DNA of 12,775 nucleotides from UBA1205 sp045534635. GTDB taxonomy: Bacteria > Bacteroidota > Bacteroidia > Bacteroidales > WCHB1-69. Position 1 is the first letter of the stretch; every line of letters begins with the position of its first letter. The translations under genes were made by a program, and so were the position numbers. A model generated the notes under the pieces. That model saw nothing but the letters and a program-made list of their open reading frames with translations, was not told the DNA's origin and ran no database searches. Shown here piece by piece: positions 6,159 to 12,775 of the stretch. The stretch covers positions 1-12,775 of the forward strand of contig JAZSKB010000034.1 of assembly GCA_045534635.1 (NCBI GenBank), in the 5' to 3' direction.

Positions 6159-7646
6159 ATGGTTCAGGTAAAGAAACTTCTTGGACAAACAGCTGTTTAT
6201 GGAACAACTACGATATTAGGTCGGTTGTTGAATTATTTGCTTGTTCCATTTCATACGTATATATTTATAAATCAATCCGCATACGGTGTTGTCGGAGAAA
6301 TGTATGCTTGGGTGGCTTTGCTAATGGCTTTGTTAACCTATGGAATGGAAACAGCCTTTTTCCGTTTTGCAGAAATGGAGCAAGATAAAGTTAATGTTTT
6401 CCGTACAACATTGACTTGTATAATGATAACAACATCATTGTTTGTGCTATTAGGGTTGTTGTTTAATCATCAAATAGCCAATGTGATGCAATATTCAAAT
6501 CATTCAGAATATATTCGTTGGTTTGTTCTTATTGTTGCTATGGACGCAATCAGTACAATACCATTTGCACGGCTTCGCTCCGAAGGTAAAGCATTCCATT
6601 TTGCAGGTATCAAAATTGCCAATATTTTGATAAATGTCTTTTTTAACATTTTCTTTTTATGGTTTTGTCCATTAATGATAAATTATGGTATAGCCACTTC
6701 CTTTTTTAAAATGATATACTCTCCAGAAGTAGGAGTCGGCTATATTTTTATTGCCAATTTGATTGCTTCATCAATACAAATTATTTTATTGTTGTTTACT
6801 TGTGGGAAATTTCGGTTGAATATAGATAAACAATTGTTAAATAGAATGTTAAAATATGCTCTTCCATTATTGGTTTTGAGTTTGGCAGGTATTATAAACG
6901 AAACCATAGATAGAATAATGATAAAGGCACTTTCAGCAAATGATATAGAACAAGCAATGGCAAATTTGGGAACTTATTCGGCTTGTTTCAAAATAGCGGT
7001 AATTATGTCTTTGTTTATTCAGGCATTTAGATATGCCGCAGAGCCGTTTTTCTTTTCTCAATACAAAGAAAAAGATGCCAAAGAAGGTTATTCTGTAGTA
7101 ATGACTTATTTTATAATAGTATGTACTTTTATATTTTTAGCAACAATTGTATATATTGATTATATAAAATATTTTATACATCCTAATTATCATTCTGGAT
7201 TGAAAGTAGTACCGATATTATTGTTTTCTTATATGTTATTGGGAATTTGTTTCAATTTGTCGATATGGTATAAACTATCGGGACAAACAAAATATGGTTC
7301 GTATATTACTGTTGGTGGAGCCTTTGTAACTATTTTAGTTAATTGGATTTTAATTCCAAAGATAGGTTATATGGGAGCAGCAATTGGACATTTAGCCGCT
7401 TATCTGTCAATGGTTTTGGCTTCCTATTTTATTGGGCAAAAATTTTATCGAATAGATTATAATTTGAAAAAAATAGGCTTTTATATAATCTTATCTTTAT
7501 TATTGTTTTGTATATCCTATTTTGGTATTGCTAAATTATTTGATAATAATTTGATATTGAAAACGATAATCAATACAATAATATTGTTGTTTTATTTATT
7601 TATAATTATTTTAAAAGAAAGAAAAAATATTAAAGCGTTATTGTAG
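6159..7646 (+). CDS. Polysaccharide/lipid-linked oligosaccharide flippase (PST/Wzx family)
   Basis: This polytopic inner-membrane protein of 495 residues has roughly 12-14 hydrophobic segments. It opens with GQTAVYGTTTILGRLLNYLLVPFHT and continues with YGVVGEMY and TYGMETAFFRFAE. These are features of the Bacteroidota branch of the polysaccharide biosynthesis/export (MATE/MOP superfamily) proteins. A conserved ETIDRIMIKAL segment lies near residues 248-258 and a C-terminal polysaccharide_synt_C-like half follows. The expected role is flipping lipid-linked glycans across the inner membrane. It starts 3 nt after the Omp28-like gene, and its TAG overlaps the GTG of the next gene by one base (TAGTG), pointing to translational coupling. 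The specific substrate cannot be read from the sequence. Confidence 0.92.
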   Translation: MVQVKKLLGQTAVYGTTTILGRLLNYLLVPFHTYIFINQSAYGVVGEMYAWVALLMALLTYGMETAFFRFAEMEQDKVNVFRTTLTCIMITTSLFVLLGLLFNHQIANVMQYSNHSEYIRWFVLIVAMDAISTIPFARLRSEGKAFHFAGIKIANILINVFFNIFFLWFCPLMINYGIATSFFKMIYSPEVGVGYIFIANLIASSIQIILLLFTCGKFRLNIDKQLLNRMLKYALPLLVLSLAGIINETIDRIMIKALSANDIEQAMANLGTYSACFKIAVIMSLFIQAFRYAAEPFFFSQYKEKDAKEGYSVVMTYFIIVCTFIFLATIVYIDYIKYFIHPNYHSGLKVVPILLFSYMLLGICFNLSIWYKLSGQTKYGSYITVGGAFVTILVNWILIPKIGYMGAAIGHLAAYLSMVLASYFIGQKFYRIDYNLKKIGFYIILSLLLFCISYFGIAKLFDNNLILKTIINTIILLFYLFIIILKERKNIKALL

Positions 7647-8599
7647 TGAACAACGGAAAAGTTTTATTTATTGATTCTGCACATATTTCTTTTTCTGAAC
7701 GTTTGACAGATTTAGGATTTGAATGCGAAACAATTAACAATCTAACTTATCAACAATTGTTAACAAAAGCAGAAGATTATGTTGGATTTGTTATTAGAAG
7801 TCGTTTTGCTATTGATGTTCCGATGATAAATGCTGCAAAACAATTGAAATTTATAGCAAGAATTGGTGCAGGAATGGAAAATATTGATGTAGAATACGCT
7901 CGGAAAAATAACATTGCTTGTATCAATTCTCCTGAAGGAAATGCAGACGCAGTTAGTGAATTTGTAATTGGGGCTTTATTGACGTTTTTTCGTAATATAA
8001 TTCAAGCCAATACTCAGGTACGTCAAGGTATTTGGTTGCGAGAAGAGAATAGAGGAATAGAATTGAATACCAAAATTATAGGTATTGTTGGTTATGGCAA
8101 TATGGGAAAATGTTTGGCAAAAAAAATGAACGCTTTAGGTTGTCGAGTGTTGGCTTATGATAAATACAAAACAAATTTTGCAGACCAATATGCACAAGAA
8201 GTTACTCTTGAAACATTGCAAGCAAATGCCGACATCGTTAGTGTACATATAAATTATACGCCAGAAAATTTTTATTTTATTAATCGTGATTTTATCTCAA
8301 ATTTTGCTAAACCAATTTATTTAGTAAATACATCTCGTGGAAAAGTGTTGAATACTAATGATATAGTTAATTTACTAAATGAAAGAAAAATCATAGGGGC
8401 GATTTTAGATGTTTTGGAATATGAGGATATTCGATTGCAAAACAAACCAAAAGAACAATGGGATAATGCAATGAATAATTTAGCGAATAACGAAAATGTT
8501 TTACTATCTCCGCATATAGCAGGACAAACAAGAGAATCTTTGACAAAACATGTTGATGTTTTGATAAATAAGTTGCAACAATTGTCTTTTATGCAATAA
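7646..8599 (+). CDS. D-isomer-specific 2-hydroxyacid dehydrogenase
   Basis: This 317-residue NAD-dependent dehydrogenase has the family's two-domain layout. The Rossmann motif GIVGYGNMG is at 146-154, followed by the acidic cofactor-binding residue in AYDKY. Catalytic residues are R231 (NTSRGK), E258 (LDVLEYE) and H290 (SPHIAGQT). The substrate-binding domain carries the ARIGAGMENID segment. There is no C-terminal ACT or regulatory domain, so a 3-phosphoglycerate dehydrogenase of the long SerA type is excluded, although a short phosphoglycerate dehydrogenase-like enzyme is possible; the substrate is undetermined. The start is GTG at 7646, overlapping the flippase stop by one base, and no nearby ATG gives a better fit. 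The polytopic membrane protein gene follows 3 nt downstream. Confidence 0.92.
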   Translation: MNNGKVLFIDSAHISFSERLTDLGFECETINNLTYQQLLTKAEDYVGFVIRSRFAIDVPMINAAKQLKFIARIGAGMENIDVEYARKNNIACINSPEGNADAVSEFVIGALLTFFRNIIQANTQVRQGIWLREENRGIELNTKIIGIVGYGNMGKCLAKKMNALGCRVLAYDKYKTNFADQYAQEVTLETLQANADIVSVHINYTPENFYFINRDFISNFAKPIYLVNTSRGKVLNTNDIVNLLNERKIIGAILDVLEYEDIRLQNKPKEQWDNAMNNLANNENVLLSPHIAGQTRESLTKHVDVLINKLQQLSFMQ

Positions 8600-8602
8600 A
8601 TT

Positions 8603-9949
8603 ATGGAATTATTTTTGTCATTATTTTATGCGTTATTATTCGGTTTCATAATTTATAAATCGAATTTTTTTCATTTAAATTCTTTATCAAAACGATATTT
8701 GTTGATATTTTTTTTTATTAAAATATTAGCAGGTTTTTTGTTATATTTTATTTATACATATTATTATCCAAATCGGGGGCAAGCAGATATTTTTCGTTAT
8801 TTCGATGATGCTAAAATTATATATAGTGCCTTCCCTAATTCAATAGGTGATTATTTCAAAATTATTTTTGGTATTGCCAACGATACGCCTTATTTTACAG
8901 AGAATTATTATGCTCACATGAATCATTGGGATAGAATTTATTTTACTAATATTTTTACTGATTCTCATTTAATTATTCGTCTAAATGCATTTTTAATGTT
9001 ATTTTCTTTTGGATATTATAATGTTCATACAATCTTTGCTGCTTTTCTTTCTTTTGTTGGCTTATTTTCTATTTATCAATTTGTAGAAAGGAATGTCCGA
9101 AACATTAATTTTCTTTATGTAATAGTTTTATTTTTAACACCTTCTGTTCTTTTTTGGACATCAAATATGTTGAAAGAATGTTTGTTGTTGTTTGCTATTG
9201 GTTTGTTAATTAATGCTATAGATAAATTTACCTATAAAAATACCAATATATATACAACAATAATGAACCTTGTTGTTGTTGTATTTTCTTGTATAATAAT
9301 ACTTTATACAAAAATGTATTATTTGATAATTCTTTTTCCTCTTTGTATTTTGTTTGTTATCAATAAAAAGTATAAATTCAATCATATTCTTCCGATTTAC
9401 CTTGTTGGTATAATCATTTTTGGAATATTAAGTTATTTTTCTGCATATATTATGGGGTACGATGCATTTGATTTATTGGCATTTAAATATAATGATTCTT
9501 TAAATTTAGCCATTGATGATAATGCTCGAATTGCAGATAAGAATTATTTGGAAGCAAATCTATGGGCATTTTTGTGCTTTTTACCAAGAGCATTGTTTAA
9601 TGCAATATTTCAACCGTGGTTCCCGAAAAATCCATCTGTTACAATGTTATTTTCAACAATTGAATTGATTGCTATTTGGATTTTTATATTTGTCTTTCTT
9701 TTATTAGGTTTTAAAAAAAATCTTAAAAACAAGAATTTGTTTTATTTTTGTTTCTTTTTTGCAATGATTAATTTTTTGATTATTGGTTATGCTTCGCCAA
9801 TTATTGGAGCGATTGTTCGTTATCGTTCTATTTCTCTGCCTTTTTTATTGATAGCAATTTTGTCGCTTTGTGATAAGGATACAATGAAAAAAAGAATGAA
9901 GATAATGAAGATGAAAATAAATAATAAATTACAATTCTTTAAAGAATAA
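8603..9949 (+). CDS. Polytopic membrane protein, function unknown (glycosyltransferase GT-C- or polymerase-like)
   Basis: This 448-residue protein has about ten or more hydrophobic segments and no signal peptide. A first loop with GQADIFRYFDDAK (residues ~58-70) is followed by a long aromatic periplasmic-looking loop up to about residue 115. Further on there is PSVLFWTSNMLKE near 180-192, a proline/tryptophan/lysine signature seen in large membrane glycan enzymes of Bacteroidota. The C-terminus is a short, very basic Lys/Met tail (DTMKKRMKIMKMK). This topology is compatible with a GT-C glycosyltransferase or an O-antigen polymerase, but no catalytic motif is decisive. Its position, 3 nt after the dehydrogenase and downstream of a flippase, suggests a job in surface glycan assembly. 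Codon use is extremely AT-rich, like its neighbours. Confidence 0.85.
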   Translation: MELFLSLFYALLFGFIIYKSNFFHLNSLSKRYLLIFFFIKILAGFLLYFIYTYYYPNRGQADIFRYFDDAKIIYSAFPNSIGDYFKIIFGIANDTPYFTENYYAHMNHWDRIYFTNIFTDSHLIIRLNAFLMLFSFGYYNVHTIFAAFLSFVGLFSIYQFVERNVRNINFLYVIVLFLTPSVLFWTSNMLKECLLLFAIGLLINAIDKFTYKNTNIYTTIMNLVVVVFSCIIILYTKMYYLIILFPLCILFVINKKYKFNHILPIYLVGIIIFGILSYFSAYIMGYDAFDLLAFKYNDSLNLAIDDNARIADKNYLEANLWAFLCFLPRALFNAIFQPWFPKNPSVTMLFSTIELIAIWIFIFVFLLLGFKKNLKNKNLFYFCFFFAMINFLIIGYASPIIGAIVRYRSISLPFLLIAILSLCDKDTMKKRMKIMKMKINNKLQFFKE

Positions 9950-9955
9950 TATTTT

Positions 9956-9985
9956 AAAACGATTTTATGAATTGTTTTGTTTTTA
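9956..9985 (+). terminator. Probable convergent terminator
   Basis: AAAACGATT (9956-9964) pairs with AATTGTTTT (9970-9978) around a 5-nt loop, with one G-U pair, and is followed on the + strand by a T-rich run (GTTTTT). It sits in the 33-bp gap between the convergent membrane protein and aldolase genes. On the minus strand the same stem is followed by TTTTAAAATATT, so it may act weakly in both directions. The stem is A/T-rich and therefore not strong. Confidence 0.5.
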
Positions 9986-11017
9986 TAATTTTCTAATATC
10001 ATCAATAAGAGCCTTAACATGTTCTTCTTTTGTTGCCCAACTTGTACAAAAACGAACAATAAAAGTATCATCGTTAATATTTTCCCATAATTCAAAAGCA
10101 TATTTTTGGGCAAGAGTATCTTTTTGTTGCCTTGTTAGAATAGGAAATTGTTGGTTAGTAGGGGATAAGACATGCAATTTGATATGTTTTTCAATAAAAG
10201 CCTTTTGAATAAGCATTGCCATGTCAATGGCGTGTTTTGCAATTTGAAAATAGAGATTATCTTTTAGAAGTGTTTCAAATTGAAGTCCTAAAATTCTTCC
10301 TTTTGCCAAAAGAGCACCTCTTTGTTTTATCATATACCGAAAATCTTTTTTTAAGTTTTCGTTAACAATGACGATAGCCTCACCAAATAATGCTCCTATT
10401 TTAGTGCCTCCAATGTAAAATACATCGCATAATTTTGCTAAGTCGTTGATAGATATAGTATTTTCTGGAGACATTAAAGCGTATCCCAATCGGGCTCCAT
10501 CAATATATAATGGTAAGTTTAAACGTTGGCAAACGGAATATAAAGTCATTAATTCAGATTTGGAATAAAGAGTTCCCAATTCTGTTGGTTGAGAAATATA
10601 GACCATTCCTGGTTGTACAATATGTTCATGATTTGCATCGTTCCAATGTTTGTTGTAGTATGTTTCGACTTGTTCTGCCGAAATTTTACCATTTATCGAA
10701 TCAAGAGCAATTACTTTGTGTCCTGTTGATTCTATTGCTCCAGTTTCATGAACATTGATATGTCCGCAATCGGCAGCAATAACTCCTTGATATGGCTTTA
10801 AAATAGAAGCAATAACAGTGGTATTTGTTTGTGTGCCACCAACTAAAAAATGAATGTCAAGTAGATGATTTTCACAGATTTTACGTATAATATTACGGGC
10901 GTTTTCACAAAAAACATCTTCGCCATAGCCAGATGTTTGTTCCCAATTGGTATCCATCAATCGTTTTAAAATCAAAGGGTGTGCTCCTTCTTGATAATCA
11001 CATTCAAAGCGAATCAT
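9983..11017 (-). CDS. ltaE: Threonine aldolase-like PLP enzyme (beta-eliminating lyase family)
   Basis: This 344-residue fold-type I PLP enzyme is of the usual length for low-specificity threonine aldolases, which split threonine into glycine and acetaldehyde in the cytosol. Visible hallmarks are SGYGED near 29-34, the FLVGGTQTN cofactor-phosphate loop at 57-65, a stacking histidine H86 in DCGHINVHETGA, D173 and R176 in YIDGARLGYAL, and the Schiff-base lysine K206 in YIGGTKIGALFGE. Because related beta-eliminating lyases share this fold, the exact substrate is probable rather than certain. The ATG at 11015-11017 is chosen because it lies 16 nt after a -7 promoter element. The gene stands alone on the minus strand, converging with the membrane-protein gene and following, with a ~100-bp gap, the third cassette. 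Confidence 0.92.
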   Translation of the reverse strand: MIRFECDYQEGAHPLILKRLMDTNWEQTSGYGEDVFCENARNIIRKICENHLLDIHFLVGGTQTNTTVIASILKPYQGVIAADCGHINVHETGAIESTGHKVIALDSINGKISAEQVETYYNKHWNDANHEHIVQPGMVYISQPTELGTLYSKSELMTLYSVCQRLNLPLYIDGARLGYALMSPENTISINDLAKLCDVFYIGGTKIGALFGEAIVIVNENLKKDFRYMIKQRGALLAKGRILGLQFETLLKDNLYFQIAKHAIDMAMLIQKAFIEKHIKLHVLSPTNQQFPILTRQQKDTLAQKYAFELWENINDDTFIVRFCTSWATKEEHVKALIDDIRKL

Positions 11018-11033
11018 ATTCTAATTTTTCTTG

Positions 11034-11041
11034 CAAAGATA
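11034..11041 (-). promoter_or_regulatory. -7 promoter element (TATCTTTG) of the aldolase gene
   Basis: On the minus strand TATCTTTGCAAG matches the Bacteroidota TAnnTTTG consensus and ends 16 nt before the aldolase ATG. No clear -33 TTTG is seen at the usual 19-21 bp distance. It indicates that the aldolase gene has its own promoter and is not merely read through from the cassette upstream. Confidence 0.6.
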
Positions 11042-11118
11042 GCATTTTTTTATAACTTTATAAGTTGGAGTTTACGAGCTAAAAATTCTTCTTGGTACAT
11101 AATAGTAAAAGTGATTTT

Positions 11119-11610
11119 TTACCACAATTTTTCTAAAAAGAATAATTTTTGATATCTGTATTCTAATAATATAGAACAACAATCGCCATCTGCAAAAATC
11201 CAAAAGACATTAGTATCATAATGTGGCTCTTCATAAAAAAATTGGTAGACATTATCTGTCTGTGTGAAAAGAGGTTGGGGATTTTCAGGAAATGTCCCTT
11301 TCACAAAATAATATTTATTATTGTACATAAAATAGCCCTTTGCATCTTTTGCGTATTTCCATAAGGTTCCTATTACTTTTAATTGATATACATATTTTCT
11401 TTTTTGGTCAATATCTATAAGATAAACGTTATTAGTATCACATCCATAACAATGTTGTAAGAGAATTGAATCTAAATCATAAAGAAAATACTGATTATTT
11501 ACTTTTAATTCAGGGGTATTGAAAACAATTGTATCCATTTTTGATTGAGCGGTTCCCCATTTAATAAATGTAAAATAAATAAATAATACTATTACCAAAT
11601 ATTTTTTCAT
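11119..11610 (-). CDS. Exported protein, probable immunity partner of cassette 3
   Basis: The family is not recognised. A Sec signal peptide is clear: MKKYLVIVLFIYFTFIKW with a likely cleavage after GTA-Q at about residue 21. The mature ~140 residues are beta-rich and aromatic, with a CYGC pair near residues 54-57 and a DCC pair near 144-146. The ATG shares one base with the TAA of the tip gene (TAATG), so the two are very probably translationally coupled, a typical toxin-immunity arrangement. The role as immunity protein is inferred from this position. As in the other two cassettes, the partner protein is exported, which points to the periplasm or envelope as the place of protection. Confidence 0.77.
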   Translation of the reverse strand: MKKYLVIVLFIYFTFIKWGTAQSKMDTIVFNTPELKVNNQYFLYDLDSILLQHCYGCDTNNVYLIDIDQKRKYVYQLKVIGTLWKYAKDAKGYFMYNNKYYFVKGTFPENPQPLFTQTDNVYQFFYEEPHYDTNVFWIFADGDCCSILLEYRYQKLFFLEKLW

Positions 11611-12437
11611 TATTTTAATGATTTTGATAAGACCTCTTCTGTCATATTATTTAATGCTTTGTAATAATCACGACTATAAAATGGAGTATATTTTGATTGA
11701 CCGTTTTTATTTGTATAAATATTACAATTAACCTCTTTACTTTGAAATTTACTATATTTCCAATTATGAAATGAAATGTTATCATACATTTCCAAATCTG
11801 GTTCCGAAGGGGTTGTTGTATTATTTGGATGATTATGATTAAATGTTTTTATTGGCTTTTTTATCCCATTAAGAGTGAAATTTATCTTTTTCTCAGATTT
11901 AGACGTAACAAGATAATTTGTTCCATTTTCGCCACCTTCTCCTACTTGAAGATGTCCCCATTCTACAGAAGTATTATTCGCAAGAAATTCAAATATTTCT
12001 TTTGCATTATTATCTCCTTTGATTGACCAATAGTTTTCTCCTTTTTGGTTTTCATGCATTTTAATAGTTCCTGCTTTATATAATTCTGACCTCGCTTGAG
12101 TTCCATCATCATTTCTTACGATTACAACATCTATTTTATCGTTTTTTGTCACATTTAACAATTCTCCTCTTTGGTTAAATTCATATTCATCATCCATCAT
12201 CCCCGTAGGGTCGATTCTACCTACTGGGTTGTTGCTACAATAATGGTAAGGAGTAAGCCATGGTTTTTCGTTCATTAGAGGGTCACGAGAAATGAAAGTA
12301 GGTGCCCTATAATAACGAGCCTCAAAGTAGTACATTCCGGTTTCTTCGTCCAACTCTTTAGCGTTAAAACTGTACTTAGGAATTACATCGTTTCCAAAAT
12401 AGAAAATTTTACCGTTGTTTATTCTCCTAATTTCCAT
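11610..12437 (-). CDS. Orphan Rhs tip with JAB/JAMM-like toxin domain (cassette 3)
   Basis: Residues 1-80 are the Rhs core tail, ending in DPTGM at 76-80. Its first ~48 residues are nearly the same as in cassette 2, whereas 49-75 (ISRDPLMNEKPWLTPYHYCS) are a different core variant. The C-terminal ~195 residues carry FNHNHPNNTTTPSEPDLE, with H201, H203, S211 and D214, which matches the HxHP-x(6-7)-SxxD metal motif of JAB/JAMM peptidases. A candidate upstream catalytic glutamate is E159 (VEWGHLQVG). This resembles the JAB-like toxin domains described at the ends of polymorphic toxins, so zinc-dependent peptidase activity is inferred. The ATG at 12435-12437 is preferred over an in-frame GTG at 12462-12464, because the latter would start upstream of the promoter element. 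The immunity-like gene overlaps the stop by one base. Confidence 0.88.
   Translation of the reverse strand: MEIRRINNGKIFYFGNDVIPKYSFNAKELDEETGMYYFEARYYRAPTFISRDPLMNEKPWLTPYHYCSNNPVGRIDPTGMMDDEYEFNQRGELLNVTKNDKIDVVIVRNDDGTQARSELYKAGTIKMHENQKGENYWSIKGDNNAKEIFEFLANNTSVEWGHLQVGEGGENGTNYLVTSKSEKKINFTLNGIKKPIKTFNHNHPNNTTTPSEPDLEMYDNISFHNWKYSKFQSKEVNCNIYTNKNGQSKYTPFYSRDYYKALNNMTEEVLSKSLK
12198..12437 (-). repeat. Rhs core module copy 3 (inverted)
   Basis: On the minus strand this 240-bp module has the same length and start as 1499-1738. About the first 143 bp (12295-12437) differ from copy 2 at only about seven positions, mostly silent. The remaining part, from the ACTTTCA that precedes the SRDP codons onward, diverges strongly in DNA and protein until the closing GACCCTACGGG. 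It forms an inverted repeat with copies 1 and 2. Confidence 0.9.
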
Positions 12438-12441
12438 TCTG

Positions 12442-12449
12442 CAAAGATA
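12442..12449 (-). promoter_or_regulatory. -7 promoter element (TATCTTTG) of cassette 3
   Basis: On the minus strand TATCTTTGCAGA runs straight into the ATG, with only 4 nt between the element and the start codon. It matches the TAnnTTTG consensus exactly and mirrors the arrangement in front of cassette 2. A -33 element is not evident in the A/T-rich DNA upstream. A nearly leaderless transcript is predicted. Confidence 0.6.
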
Positions 12450-12617
12450 CAAAATATTTAGCACTTTTTTTTAAAAAAATATACTTTTTTGATTATACAC
12501 ATATAATATTCTGATTATCATACGCTTATACATTTATAAAAATATCACAAAAGTATGTTTATTTATTTCAATAAAATAATAAATACAAAAAATTGAAATG
12601 GGAAAAATTAATATAAT

Positions 12618-12652
12618 AAAAAAAGCATCTCTAAAAGATTTAGAGATGCTTT
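12618..12652 (-). terminator. Rho-independent terminator of the rRNA operon
   Basis: A perfect 13-bp stem (12622-12634 with 12640-12652) around a 5-nt loop is followed, in the minus-strand transcript, by an uninterrupted run of seven T. It begins 8 nt after the 3' end of the 5S rRNA. The AT-rich stretch between it and cassette 3 (about 12450-12617) holds no gene that I can see. Confidence 0.92.
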
Positions 12653-12660
12653 AAAAAAGA

Positions 12661-12770
<110 letters not shown>

Positions 12771-12775
12771 AAATA

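Noticed and set aside
5869..6207. A 112-codon open frame on the minus strand across the Omp28/flippase junction
   Set aside because: It overlaps two clearly coding genes in the opposite direction and has no independent start signal or family match.
9972..10208. A 78-codon open frame on the plus strand inside the aldolase gene
   Set aside because: It is antisense to a well-conserved PLP enzyme and has no recognisable features.
11105..11122. A short GTAAAA/TTTTAC hairpin at the end of the cassette 3 partner gene as a terminator
   Set aside because: The six A/T-rich base pairs are too weak and no T-run follows on the minus strand. It is expected by chance in such AT-rich DNA.
12438..12464. Nine extra N-terminal codons from a GTG at 12462-12464 for the cassette 3 tip
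   Set aside because: The extension would be encoded by the promoter element itself. The ATG at 12435-12437 matches the start of cassette 2.

Overview
The window looks like an AT-rich Bacteroidota chromosome, most likely Bacteroidales. The signs are low G+C, TAnnTTTG-type promoter elements, few Shine-Dalgarno sites, and families typical of the phylum (Omp28-like lipoprotein, DUF6029-like outer-membrane barrel, orphan Rhs tips). The species cannot be named from the sequence.

Layout. Positions 1-2860 (+) hold two consecutive orphan Rhs-tip cassettes. Each has the last ~80 residues of an Rhs core ending in DPTGM, then a variable C-terminal toxin-like domain, then a small exported protein that is the likely immunity partner. 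A third cassette of the same plan lies inverted at 11119-12437 (-), directly downstream of the 3' end of an rRNA operon (5S rRNA at 12661-12770 and its terminator). A ~240-bp core module is shared by the copies. In two of the three it carries its own promoter only 4 nt before the ATG.

The toxin domains differ. Cassette 1 has a HEIDH zincin domain resembling peptidase M91. Cassette 2 has an unrecognised domain with HEITESYEG. Cassette 3 has a JAB/JAMM-like domain with HNHP...SEPD. All three downstream proteins start with a Sec signal peptide, so protection, and by inference toxin action, probably takes place in the cell envelope.

Between the cassettes, 3134-9949 (+) is a tightly packed envelope gene run: TlpA-like thioredoxin, DUF6029-like barrel, Omp28-like lipoprotein with a CxxC, Wzx/PST-type flippase, 2-hydroxyacid dehydrogenase and a polytopic membrane protein. 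A threonine aldolase-like PLP enzyme follows on the opposite strand (9983-11017), separated by a probable convergent terminator.

The most interesting part is the set of promoter-bearing, apparently self-contained metalloprotease toxin/exported immunity cassettes that share a recombinogenic core. Assignments to toxin and immunity rest on domain architecture and gene order, not on any experiment.
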